Origin: Platynereis dumerilii
Lineage: Eukaryota; Annelida; Polychaeta; Phyllodocida; Nereididae
Direction of reading: 5' to 3'
DNA: 64,000 nt
Assembly: GCA_026936325.1 (NCBI GenBank)
Contig: JAPTHN010000013.1
Span: 14,523,415 to 14,587,414 of the forward strand
In this document: positions 22,921 through 34,700 of the stretch, piece after piece
How the letters are laid out: each line of letters starts with the position of its first letter
How positions within the stretch are numbered: position 1 is the stretch's first letter
Program-made: the position numbers and the translations under genes
Notes under the pieces: model-generated
Databases searched by the model: none
What the model was told of the DNA's origin: nothing
What the model saw: only the letters and a program-made list of their open reading frames with translations

Positions 22921-25163
22921 TAGGGTGCATCAGTTGCCCCAACATCAACAGATCAAGCTGTACCTCGGTCCATAGTTGCATTTTACCACACAAAATAAGA
23001 TACTAAAATTTCAGCTTGATCGATGAATATTTAGGGGTGCCTCCAGAAGCATATTTCCTGTGAATTTTTCAGGAAAGGTTACGTTAAAGTAAAGTTAAGT
23101 TAATTATGTTTCATAAGTTTGAGCAATAATTTACTCAGTATTCCGTTTTATCTCTCAGAGCTATATCAATTATTCATGATAATGTCACCTTGATAAACAT
23201 TTTATGACTATGAAAAAAAACAAGCTTGCTATGTGTTGATAAGTCCCACTTTTTTTTTTCCTTATGAAGACTAGCCCTAATACTTTTTGTTCAAAAAGAG
23301 GTGGGTCCATGTCACCATACCTTTTTTGAAACACCACATAGTGAAAATGTTAAATAATTATTACATTTATTCAATAGCTTCTATTCTTGCCATGGAATTG
23401 TAACTACACATTAATTCTACGATATAGATCCTCCTCAGACCTTGCCATATATGTACAGATTATGTACACTGACAGTCTCGCTAAACATAGCCCCTGCTAT
23501 ACTCCAAAAATGTTGGTTTTGCTGAAAGTATAGAATTTCTGACTGTTCAGGCAATATTTATATTTCATTAATTTGCAAAATTATGCACAATTGTACAATG
23601 TACATGGACCCATCTTCTTGGCACTATAATTCTAGGCAAGTTTTTTTTGTAATCTGAGGGCTGAAGTGATCAATTATAGCATGTTCAGAAGTCATCTTGA
23701 CCTTAGAAAGCCCTACTGGATCAGTTTCATTGGCATAAACTGATTTTAAGTATGAAAATCGCAAATTTTTATGCTCGAATACAGCCAATTTTGGGTATTC
23801 GAGGGCTGAATTGACCAGTTATAACATGATATGACATCATCTTGACCTCTGGGTGATTCATTATCATTATGGGTGAACTCGCCACCCTCAATAACACCGC
23901 ATTGAACAGTTTCAGTGGCACTGAGGCAGGAAAATAGACACTTTTTATGCTCGAAAATAGTCATTTTTTGGTCCCTCAAAGGGCCCTCCAAAGATGAGGG
24001 GGGGATAGGGTGGTCCAAAAACACTTTCTTCTGAATTTCTCTGATTTGAATCTTGCATTCTGATCTTATATGGATAGAAGGTATTGTGTAAAAATTTCAG
24101 CAAAATCAATTAATATTTAGAGATGGCACAAAGCTGTTGAAGTTTAACATGCGATTGCCCATCGGCAGACCTCAAAATCATCGGTATTTGCAAATCTTGC
24201 TATAACGACATATTATTTTGATCAAGTAACCATTTTTTAGTATGTCCAGGATGCCCAAACCAGTCCTGATATTCTTTCTGACTTACAAAGTTTCGTAGCA
24301 GGTCAGCATAGATATTACATAGGTCAATTATCAGGCCTTTTTTCACAAAAACAGGCAAATATTTCACTTACTATGAACAATAAATAAAAGATAACCCCCA
24401 GATATTACTTTGCCATGCCAGTTTTACCATATACTAAAAAATCAGGAAAAAATATTAACTTCTGAGAAAGATCTGGGAAATTGACCAATTTTTCAGTTGC
24501 GCGAATGAGGAATTACATTGTAAACTTCAAGGGCTTTGTGCCACCTCTAAATATTAACCAATTTGGCTGAAATTTTGCATGTGTTTGTTTTACTTATGTG
24601 GTCATCAATTTCTACTTTCAAATTGGGGGTTTTAGGAGATTTGATTTTTCCCATTGAAATGTGGACCACCCTAGGGGGGAGGGTTGTTTAAACCTTAATG
24701 GATTTGGCTGAAATTTGGTGCAGGAACTTCATACACATAGGGGCACAACTGAGTCCAAGAGGAGCTTGATCCGAAAAACTTTCCAAAAAAGGGACATCTA
24801 TCAGTGAAGTCGTATAAAATATTCCAAGTAAAAACAAATCCTGCAGTATGGCATCATCATTGTTTCAGCAAAAGTATGGCTTCCAGGTATTCATTTTGAA
24901 GGAAATTTTCTGCAGAATCCAAATATGTTATTATTTTTCTTCTATCTTTTATATTAGTCAAGATATCACACACAGCGATTCTACGGAAACATAACTTTTC
25001 CTGAAAATGTCTTAGGAAATATGCTTTCAGAGGCACCCCTAAATATTAATTGATCAAGCTGTTTTTTAAGTATGTTCATCTGGCTACCTAAACACAACTT
25101 CATGCTAAGGTACATCTATCTAGCTCTAGTTTTTAGTTTTCATGGGGCGGCTGATGCACCCTA
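22921..25163. mobile_element. 2.24-kb hAT-like element, perfect 8-bp target duplication
   Basis: The left end TAGGGTGCATCAGTTGCCCC and the right end read inward, TAGGGTGCATCAGCCGCCCC, form the inverted repeat. ACTTGTGT lies directly outside both (22913-22920, 25164-25171). A second inverted pair lies inside: the GGGGTGCCTC(C/T) block with AAATATTA and CAGCTTGATC near 23010-23090, and again near 24990-25065. The interior phrase CACCTCTAAATATTAA at 24540 recurs as a fragment at 4.74 kb. No transposase frame found, so non-autonomous or gutted. Confidence 0.88.
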
Positions 25164-25189
25164 ACTTGTGTATATATAACAGCATTACT

Positions 25190-25600
25190 ACCCTCTTAAC
25201 CTCTTCTCTGCCACCATCAACTGACCTCATCTGCCCTCAGCCCCTCATCTATCCTCTAATTACTTCAGCTACCCTCAACCAACCATGCTTCCCTCAACTA
25301 ACTCACCTTCTCCCAACCAAACTCGGCTTCCCTCAACTAAACTTGCCTCCCCTAGACTAAACTCGCCTCCCCTCAACTAAAATCACCTCCCCTCAACTAA
25401 CCTCACCTCCCCTCAACTAATCTTGCCTCCCCTCAACCAAACCCGCCTCCTGTCAACTAAACTCGCCTCCCCTCAACTAAACTCACCACCCCTCAACTAA
25501 ACTCAACTAACTCACCTTCCCTCTTGAAACTAAACTCGCCTTCCCTCGGCCAAGCTCACCTCCCCTCAACTAAACTCGACTCCCCTCAACCAACCTTTCT
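25190..25600 (+). repeat. 20-bp minisatellite (CTCCCCTCAACTAAACTCGC type)
   Basis: About 18 imperfect units of CCTCCCCTCAACTAAACTCG. The same sequence in reverse (GTGAGTTTAGTTGAGGGAAG) makes up the arrays at 37200-37560 and 38130-38410, with related flanks. It is therefore an internal part of family B and not an isolated minisatellite. Confidence 0.9.
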
Positions 25601-26505
25601 TCGTCCTAAAACTCAGTGAGATGAGTATAAGACCAACTTTTCTCTTTCAGGAATCCTATTTCAAAGGAACCTTTGAAGGTGAAGATCAGTTGGTCTAGAA
25701 GTCCTAACAAGATTTGGTGACTCCACAGTCTGCTTGGTTATTGTCTTTCCTGGAAAAGACTTCCTGAAAATACTTCCGGATCATACAGCAGGTACTGTAC
25801 AATCCGTTTTTTCTCTCTAAATCTTACATTACATCCTGTGAAAGATCTGCATTACAAAGGTAAACTACAGTAACTGCACTTTTGGTCGAAATTGGACTAT
25901 TGTCACTTGTGTATCACCTACTTATCGCTTATAGTTTTAAATGGTACATTTTCAAAGTCCCAACTCCTCCGGATACTGAGATATAAGGGTGCATATTAAT
26001 CTAAATTTTGTAAGGAATTTTTTGGTGTCATAGTGCACCTCTAACCCTTACGGGAATGTGCGGAACAGCGAAATCGGCCTCATTTGCATTACTGCATAAC
26101 ATGGTTGAGGCATGCTCACTGGTCGGCTTTGTGGATGTGTCCGACTTATTCACTGAAGGCTTTGCTGAAGTGGCTGGCTGGTGCACTGGGGTGGAATTGT
26201 ATACAAACTTTTGTGAGCATCTGCTTGGCAAATTTATTATGTTGTACTGTATGTGGTACTGTTTCAAACTAGTGATTCAGCCCTAAGCTTATATGTATTG
26301 TCTAATTTATTTGTTTACCTACATATCTTTTACATTGTTGTGAAATAAAAAGGAAGAACAGAGGAAAGTGTCCCGGGATTCTCAGTGCATGGTGCCGCTG
26401 AACATGCTGAAGCAAATTGGTTGAAGAATCAACATGTACAGGAAACGTCAAGGTATACCTCAGAATTTATAGGCCCTTAGGACCCTCTGGATTTCCCTTC
26501 ACCTA
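25601..26505. repeat. Family B segment, then unassigned sequence
   Basis: 25610-25800 (GTATAAGACCAACTTTTCTC ... AACAAGATTTGGTGACT ... CTTGGTTATTGTCTTTCC) matches 36960-37125 in reverse, and pieces near 36060, 54460 and 62940-63040. From 25800 on I see no named feature. An overlapping pair of frames at 26028-26286 matches no family I know. Confidence 0.55.
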
Positions 26506-26700
26506 GGCCAGGCACAATTGATCTTTAGGTTCTCGGATCTTCTCGAGGCACTTTTTCTAGGGTCGGTCGGTAGAACGAAAGAAAAAGTGAATTCTCAATT
26601 TTTTGTAATGTCTGGTTATGCTCAATTTTTTTTTTTCCGTAGGCAGAAAATATGTTGGGTCAGTAGATCCAGAGAAGCTAAAAATTAAAATAGTCTGGCC
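26506..26700. mobile_element. 195-bp MITE-like element (GGCCAGAC family)
   Basis: The left end GGCCAGGCACAATTGATCTT and the right end read inward, GGCCAGACTATTTTAATTTT, are inverted repeats, and both continue into a CTTCTC(G/T)GATC-like block. Related left ends lie at 46842 and 58553, with their right halves near 47530 and 59215; another right half is at about 52090-52172. Non-coding; superfamily not assigned. Confidence 0.7.
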
Positions 26701-28246
26701 TTAAAAGCTAGTACTATCTCAGCATCAGCAGAATGAATATTTGATAGCTGAGGATAGCCTGTCACTATATATTGTCTAAATTGTCACTCAGTGCCAGACC
26801 ATTGCAAGCGTAATAATAGATCTTTATAATATTATGACAGGGCCTCTTACGGTAGCATTAACTTCCGTTGAAAACCATTAGATTTAAATAGAAGCGACTG
26901 TCAGGTGTCGTATAACGAAACCTCTGTATAGACCAATATAGAATTTTATCATTCTGTTGCGTACAAAAGACAACTCACATATACACTGTAGATCCAAATT
27001 TCTTTATGAGTCGCAGTCATAATTCAACAACAGCCTGGCTCATATATCCCCAGATTCTGTAAATGTGAGAAATGAACGCACAGTTCCGGGCTACATCTGG
27101 TGACGCTAACAGTCAAAGAAACCTGAGAATACCTCAGAGAATTGAAACTCACATGCTGTATTATTAAGAGACATGATGACGTCTTGACATAAATGGCAGA
27201 TATGCCATTTTACTTGGGCAGTATTATTGTAGGATTCTATATACGGAAAAAATAATCATAGCTGACTTCACAAAGTAACCGTTCTTGGGTCATTTAGAAT
27301 CACCATTTTTTTCAATGGCTATTATAATCATCAGTCTTCTGACATATATCAAAAGTTAATGCTTAAAGTTGCATATTATAGGAAATGGTTGCTACTTGGG
27401 CAGACAACACAATGACAAGGGGACGCAAAACCCCATCCAGAGCCTCCTTGATAGAGTCTCTGTTTTCTTTATTAACATATTCGGCAAGCATTGATATTGT
27501 TATAGAGCAGTAAGCGATTCTTAAAAATGGATACACACCTTACATTATGTAGGTTTTATGCATTAAATATCGATGCAGATTTTTAGTACCCCCCCCCCCC
27601 CCGACATACAAAGCACTGTACCCACATGTTGTTAATTTGTTATATATGCACATCTTGGACAGTTGCGCCTTCAGATTCGCACACTTATGTTTGAATGTGA
27701 GTGTGCTTCATAATTTTTTTGAAACACATGTGATATGCAAGTACCCCTCGGGCAAAACCTACACCCCCCACCGAGTCGTAAATTCTGAATGGTCCCTGAC
27801 TGAAGATTATTTCATGCCCCCACCACTTCAGTTAAGCCTGAAGCAATTTGTGTTGACAGATTAATACTATTTAAAATGCAGTTTCGTTTACAGTTCTTGT
27901 TAGCATTGAAATTGAAATTCCATTTTAGACCTAACGGACTGATGTTATCAGGCATTATCATTAGTTCATATACATGAGGTATGCATAAGAAGTTTTTTGA
28001 AGTATCTTAGATCAAAGAGATATTTGTACGTATTTTACAAGATGAAAGGAATATTGGGATTTATCATTGATCCCCAAGAAAATGACAATTTCATATATTA
28101 TTTGCATAATCAAATAAAAGCTATGATATGAAATGTGGATATGAAGTGCGAATGAGGCAACAACAACATTTTTGGAAAGTATTTAAACGAGAAATGTTCA
28201 AGAGAACACTGTGGCCCAATGTATACTTGCATTGTATCATAACGCA
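26701..28246. other. Spacer, poly-C run
   Basis: A poly-C run at about 27588-27602. No gene, repeat end or RNA recognised elsewhere. Confidence 0.45.
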
Positions 28247-28540
28247 GGGCTTCGGAGTCAGGAGTCGGAGCAGTGGCGTCCCTATGGGGGGGCACGGGGG
28301 GGCACGTGCCCCCCCATATTGGACCTGTGCCCCCCCAGGTGCCCCCCCATATGAACTTTCCAACTCCGGCTAAAATATACAATTAGTATAGTGGGTGCCC
28401 CCCAGAGAATCGCGTGCCCCCCCATTTGAGACCGCCCAGTTACGCCACTGAGTCGGAGTCAGGCTGAGTCAGGAGCCGGAGTCTTGGAGTTGGCAGCCAA
28501 AGGAGTCATTTGTCAGAGTCGGGAGTCAGAGTTGGTTTCC
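28247..28540. repeat. GGAGTC hexamer minisatellite
   Basis: Degenerate GGAGTC/GGAGTCAGGAGTCGGA repeats on both sides of the MITE at 28271-28450, clearly one array that the element split. Confidence 0.85.
28271..28450. mobile_element. 180-bp hAT-like MITE
   Basis: Starts CAGTGGCGTCCCTATGGGGG and ends CCCAGTTACGCCACTG, inverted repeats of the common CAGTGGCGT hAT type. AGTCGGAG flanks both sides (28263-28270, 28451-28458). The flank is a GGAGTC repeat, so the duplication alone is weaker evidence here, but the ends are characteristic. The interior is rich in GTGCCCCCCC runs. Confidence 0.85.
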
Positions 28541-30399
28541 TTGTTACCCGGCTAAGCAGCCCTGAGGTTAAGCATGACAAGGAGTCAATAATTAGACATT
28601 GTAATTTTTAAATTTTGAATTTATCTGATTTAAACCTTATCCTGTGCCTTAGAGCTCTTTGCAGATCGGCGGTCCATTGGAAAAATAATTTTTCTTTTCA
28701 ATTTGCAAATTGGATTTCCAAAAAGTGTTTTACAACCCTCCAGCATTTCGTACTTACCATCCATGATTTGGAACGATTCAAGACTATTTTTAGGAATACC
28801 CCGCGGACTTGGAGTCAACATTGAGAAACTAGCTTAAGTGTGAGCTGGATGTGGTATGACAAGTTTCTTGATCTGCTTTCATCTAAGGCATGGTGGCCCC
28901 AAGAGATTCATAATGTTATTACCATATTGACTTCTGTGGATATCCATGTTGACATCCAGATCTCTGTGACTGAATATCTGTGATGGATTGGGATACTTCC
29001 AGTAAAGACGACTTGATGTTGGGGACAAGTCTTATCCCCTTGACTCTGTGACTTTTTATCCCATTCCTTCTGTTCCTTGATTGCTTTTCTTGAGGATGTT
29101 TTTCTTCTTCTTCTGTAACGATCTTCCGACCTTAGGACATTTTACATTTTTTAATGCTATTAGTCAGGGAGAAATTCTCCCTGAAAATAGCAAGGAGTCA
29201 CCCTGTGTTGCGGGATTTAGTAGTTTTCAGCTATTTTGTCTACTCTAGGGCTGCTTTAAAGTGGATGTCTTGTAAATAACAGGAGTTGGGGCTTTCAAAT
29301 TTAAATATGGCATTCGTCGTTAATTGAGAGAAAAAGGCCATGGCAGATTCTTGAAATTTCAGTGCCTCCAACTGTCACCATTATAGCAGAAGACGACCGC
29401 AGAGTCTAAAGCGCCGTAGGCAACACACTTTGATGTCGCAAGACAGGTATCAAGACAAGTCATTGACATGCCAACTGGTAGACAACCAAGTGGTAGACAA
29501 CAATCTGGTAGACAGCCAACTGATAGACATTTTGAGATGCACTCCCACTCGTGAAGGGATCAAGGCCACCACTCAAAATGCCACCATACCCATTTGTTCT
29601 TATTATAATACTTGGTGAACATTACTCGTTGATTGAAATAAAAATCTCAATAGCGGTCTTCTTACCAAAATATCTCAAGATAAGATTTGTCAGCATGTCC
29701 TTCAATTTCTGTTCTCTGGGAATGTTGTGTCCTGTCAAGCATTAAGAGGACAGCTAATTAGCCAACAGCACTTAAGTATGATGGAGACATTTCCAAGAAA
29801 CACCATTTCTAACAATAAGCTGTTGTCCACGGAACTTGTCCATGTGAGTGTTTCAGCCATTATCATGCAACAGATTAAGAAAAGTTCTCGTGATTCACAC
29901 CAAAATTTTGAGATTTTGTTGTTTTGATTTGCACAGTGGCGAGGAATAATGGGAGCCATCATTTGAAATCATATAATTATTTCGGTAAGATTCAATTTTA
30001 CATCAACCGCAAAATCCCGGCTTGGTGTCATTCAGGGGAGATTGAATTTGGTGGTCGCTTGTATCAGTAGCTTTGCTGGGCAAGCAAAAGATTCCTCACA
30101 TAGGGTAAATGTGTAACATTTTGAGAACTCCTGCTTTCTCTCCCATCTCAATAATCAACCTTCTTGAGAAGCCAAAACTGTGCTAAGAGCCACGTGGGGC
30201 TCTATGGGACGGTGGGGTTTTCTTAATTCTTGGCAGGGTATAAGATTATGGTTGTGCCATCATATCTTGTAATTTCACATCCTGATGTCTCTGTCGTTTT
30301 ATTGACAAAATACAGCCACATGCAGATCTGATGAGGAAAATTTTGTTTTCTTCCTAAAGTAAATTCAGAGGCGTTCAATTCAATCCATTCTTTGGACCA
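28541..30399. other. Spacer, one short tandem repeat
   Basis: A small tandem repeat of ACTGGTAGACAACCAAGT type at about 29465-29528 (about 4 units). Two overlapping frames at 29727-29962 match no family I know. Nothing else named. Confidence 0.45.
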
Positions 30400-32712
30400 A
30401 CCATGAACAATAAGGCTTTCTCAATGCTTGTATGAATTTGATACATTGTAGCGAACAGTTACAAGGTGTTAGTGTATTGTATTTTAGAAAATTCAGGATC
30501 CCTGACCTGTGGAGATCCACTTGTTGGCCCCTTCATCCTCGGATCCTCCTATTACCTCCTTTATATTCCTATTTCATGGTTTATAAGCCTCATGCCATTC
30601 TCTCACCTCATAAGAAAAACATCTTTTGGTTCTGAAACACTTCTTCTTAATTTGACAATTAGATTGCATAAAAGCCAGTTCAGTACATTCGGTTGATGCA
30701 TTGGTGTAGAAATAGCCACTAGAAATAGCATTTCAAAGAAAATAATGTTCATGTTTTTCTAGCAATATGAAATCTGATGCTAATTGGGTTCCAAGAGTTT
30801 TAAAAATTGGATAGCTTTCTATTTCAGGTCCAGATTTCTTTGAGACAAATAAGGATTATGCTTGTTTTAGCAAATCTTATAATTAAACTTCAGTATAAGT
30901 TGTATAACCCATTAAACTTATGCATCTTGCTGATGACTTAGGAACAACAAATTTTTTAAGGATTTTCGACTGGGAGACCAACGGAACGACCTTGAACCAT
31001 TATTTTTAGTGCGATGAAGTGTGATTTCTGTGGATCAGTTGAAGATCCGTGAGATATATTTGTGACTATAGCTCCTGATATGCTTGCAGTACTCATGGAG
31101 TATGAAATGTTGAGGTGACTGTTAATTCATATGAATTGGTTGAATTCTGCTGAAATAAGTTACGACATATTTTTGATTTTGTGAAAGTTTTAGATCAGAA
31201 AGATAAATAAGCCGACTTATATTATTATGACAGTGAAGAATATGTTTGATATGGAATGCAAACACAATCGTTTTCAAATGTAATTCAAATTAAGATGACC
31301 TTCTCTCTCTTTCTCTCTCTCAAAATTTTGGTCTCCCATGCAGTGATACCAATTTGACCGTGACTAGGAGACCAAATCTGTCCACTGGGATGCCAAATGG
31401 TCTCCTAGTTACTATGTTAAAAATGCACTGCTTAAGAATCTGCAACTATATTGTGTAAGGCCTGCAGAATTGTAACTGCAATATTGAGAAGATATCCCGT
31501 TTTTCATGGATTAAAAATAAAAGATCATTCAATTTGACAAGATGTTTCATTATTTCGCACTTGAAAGACTTAGACTAGACATGGCACCTTACGCCGAATA
31601 CATGAATCATGGCTTCTAAATAATATGGCAAGGATTTACCTTTTGCCCAAATTCTGTTTTTTTAAGGCTTCTCTAGGATTTACAGACACCCTGTGGCAAT
31701 GTTGGTGCTGCCATGATGTACTATCTGCTTTTGGATAGACCTATTGCAGGCGATGTACATATAAACTTCCATTGTGTGTATTGAAATTACATGGACTCCT
31801 GGGACTAGATTTTGAGAATTCACAAAACGTGTAAAATGATTCAAGGAAGCTTTAAAATCAAGATTCAATTGGGATGCATTAAGGACTATGTCATCTATAC
31901 TTGAATACAATTTAGATAAATAAGACAACTGACAACAGATGATGTGAGAATGTCTGCGCTTCTCTTGCTGCAAGGATTCTCTGGCTTAACTAGATCTTCA
32001 ATGTCCAGCAATGATTATTCTGACACGCTTAAAGCAAGGAAATTTGATATGCAAAAAGAGTGGACTGCTGCACTGTGAAAATGGCACTTTGTGTGTCATC
32101 ATGCTGATGATTTGTCATGATCACACATAATACTTTCAATGTTAATTTGATTTAAGGAGACTAATCCCGCCTGTTGGTGACAGCCAAACAAAAGGATTAT
32201 GCATCTGATTTTCACTCTGGAATCAGTAATGACAAGTTAAATGGCCTTCTCTTGATCAAGACAAATCAAACAGCCTCGTTGTTTCCCATGTTGAATATTG
32301 AAAAGATGACACTTCATCGGCTATCATGAGTCAAAAAGTGCATTTTTCACTGTGAACTGGTCCTAATTTTTTCTATATCAAAGTGACAGACTGAAATGGT
32401 CATGGCACGTAGGAACTGAGCAGATCCTCCTTAAACCATTGCTTCACTTGACCCATGCAGGTGCAAATGGGTACTTGGCAACAGGCAGCAATGGAAATTG
32501 TGGAATGTTGGACTAAGGAGTTTGCGAAATGTGCTGCACACTGGTGGATGCTCTCCAGGGAGCTGAAAATTATTCAAGCTTGATCAGGCCTGGCGAGGAT
32601 GTGATAGTAAATGTTGGCCGAGCTCATATGAGGATGGCTGACATTTAACCTAATACATTCACATTTAGGCTACTGGTCTGTATGAAGGATCTTGGCAGAG
32701 TATAATTCTGAT
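30400..32712. repeat. Duplicated block C, copy 1
   Basis: Matches 60571-61830 in inverted orientation. Landmarks: TTTGGTTCTGAAACACTTCT (30628), GTATAAGTTGTATAACCCAT (30893), GAGAATTCACAAAACGT (31814), CAGAATTATACT at the far end (about 32700, written in reverse here). 32035-32310 is also copied at 39070-39330 in reverse. Part of the left side resembles 36600-36960 and 54640-54990. No coding frame is conserved. A hAT-like insertion (30945-31430) is present only in this copy. Confidence 0.8.
30945..31430. mobile_element. 486-bp hAT-like insertion with matching empty site
   Basis: Flanked by CTTAGGAA (30937-30944) and CTTAAGAA (31431-31438), an 8-bp target duplication with one change. The paralogous block at about 61385 reads straight through (reverse of GATGACTTAGGAATCTGCAA) with no insert, which fixes both ends. 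Ends are CAACAAATTTTTTAAGG and, from the right, CAGTGCATTTTTAAC, a weak inverted repeat. Contains ACTAGGAGACC in both orientations near 31360 and 31400. Non-coding. Confidence 0.82.
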
Positions 32713-34700
32713 GGCATTTAACATAGAATGGTGGTTTACAATGTCAAATACCTTGGAGGCGTCAATAAAAGTCATGATGAGGGGGCTACCAGAGTCGCGA
32801 GCTTCGGCCATGATTTCTGTGAGGATGAGTGAGGCATACATGGGTGAACATCCTTCGGTGAATCCAAATTGAGCAGCGCTTTGGGTGCAATGTAGCACTG
32901 GGTTGGTAAAGTTGAGCATGTGCTTCTCTATCACTTTTCCAATGAGTGAAGTGATGGTTATTCTTCGGTACCCATTCGGGTCCTTATAGCTCTTGCCCTT
33001 CTTTAGAATTGGAGAAAGGATTCCGACTTTGCATGACAGAGGCAGCTTTCCAGTGCGGATTGCTTCATTACATAGATGGCAGAGAACATCGAACAGGTTG
33101 GTGGAAGCCAGTTTAAGATGCTCAGCTGTCACTCCAAATATGTCCGCAGCTTTACCACTCTTCAAATTTGTGACAATTTTCTTCATATCCTTCTTGGTCA
33201 CAGGGGGGGGCTGGTTACCAGAAGAGTTCAGCAGATGTAGCATGTGCATGATTTCCAGATGCTTCTCATAGTCACCATCGAAGGTGCTATTCACTGTTGG
33301 TGTTGCCAGTTCTTCAAAATAGTTGGCCCATGAGTCAGGATGGTTATCAGGCACAGTATGCTTCCCAAATTCTATGGTTCCTGCTGGCACGTTGGCTCTC
33401 CTTTGTCTTTTTACCAGGGAAAAGAACTCCCTCCGGTCCTTATTCTTTGCCGCTGTCATAATGCTGATCTTTGCGTCGTTTCTTCTTACTGCTGCTGACT
33501 GTCTTTGGGCCTTTCGTAGGATCTTCTTGGCAGCCTTCAGAGCCAGCCTGCTCGGGTGGTCCTTTGCAGCGTCAGGTTGAGTCTTCATCTGGTAATGCAG
33601 TGCTTTGATTCTACGGACGACTGGCTTCATAGAAGGGTTCCAGGGCCTTTTTCTTGGCTTCTTCCTTTTTGTGGGCGCAGGAGAGGCCTCAGCAGCACTC
33701 CTTACCAACAAGTCATTCACTTGTTCCACTAGAACTTCAGTTGGGATCCCTTCAGCAGTCCTCTAGAGTATGTCCAACCTTTGCTGAGTCAGCTCTTCAT
33801 AGCGCTTGTAGTCAACTTTCTCCCATCGTGTTCTTTTTGTGGGAATGGGAAGCTCCTTGTGGATACTGGTGGCATCCTGTCGGGCTTCCTCTACGTTGAG
33901 AGTAGCAAAAATGGCATCGTGTGCACTGGTATTAAGTGGGTTTCTCTCGTCTATGCTGATATTGTTGACCACCGGGTGGCCTTTCTTCTCGATGACCACA
34001 TCTAGCCTGGATTTACTGGTTCCATTGAAGTGGTGAAAGGTGTGGTCGGTCGGCTGACAAGGGGAAACATCGAGTTTATGCTCACTCATGAAGCCACACA
34101 ACCATTTGTCGTTTGGGTATCTGCTTCTCAAGTTGTCAGCGTTCAGATCACCGGTCCATACTATCTGGTGGTTCCAGTACTTCAGCAGGATTTCGTTTAC
34201 TTCGTCCAGAACAGTCAGGTAATCAGGATCGGTGGAGCCCATGGTTGGCATATATGAGTTAATCAGCAGGATAGGACTATCCCTGCTGGCTATTCTCAGT
34301 AACATAATTCGGTCACTTCCATCAGGCAGTACTTCAAGTAGGTTGTCAACACTCTTCTTCCATATTGCGGCAGTTCCCGCCCTGCCTCTCCGTCGCATGA
34401 TTTGTAGGTCTGGGGAGTCATCGTCGAAACTCTTCGCACTGGCGATGGCCTCGGGGGACATGTCCGATAGTAGTCTCTGCTCATAGTTCAGCAACCAGTG
34501 TTCTTGGAGAAAGAGGATGCCACAGTGTGCAAATAGCTCCATTGCATATTCTGTGTTGGACTGGAGTCCTTCAATATTTATAGAAGGTAATGTGATTTGT
34601 CTGGAGGCTCCTGAGCATGGCTGTGGCCTAAAAAATTTTCTGTGTCCTTTCCTTCTGGGGGTGAGTCTGCACCTGTCGCAGGGTTGAGGACTCTCATTTC
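32713..34700 (-). CDS. LINE ORF2: endonuclease plus partial reverse transcriptase
   Basis: The endonuclease part nicks target DNA and the RT copies the RNA. Endonuclease landmarks: ITLPSINIEGLQSNTEYA before the first internal ATG (34542), LFLQEHWLL with the metal-binding Glu, INSYMPT, WTGDLNADN, and SRLDVVI near the end; the last catalytic His is probably in NTSAHDAI. RT landmarks: LKSGKAADIFGVTAEHLK, KVGILSPILKKGKSYKDPNGYR and motif A FIDASKVFDIVNHHSML. One in-frame TAG (33763-33765) separates the endonuclease from the RT; otherwise the frame runs through. A basic, Cys-bearing stretch (CDRCRLTPRRKGHRKFF) lies upstream of the endonuclease in the same frame. Confidence 0.88.

Noticed and set aside
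26028-26286. Overlapping frames on both strands with balanced composition
   Set aside because: No recognisable domain, no splice signals I trust, and mutual overlap; left unassigned.
28110-28382. Gly/Pro-rich frames on both strands
   Set aside because: Produced by the G- and C-runs of the hAT-like MITE at 28271-28450.
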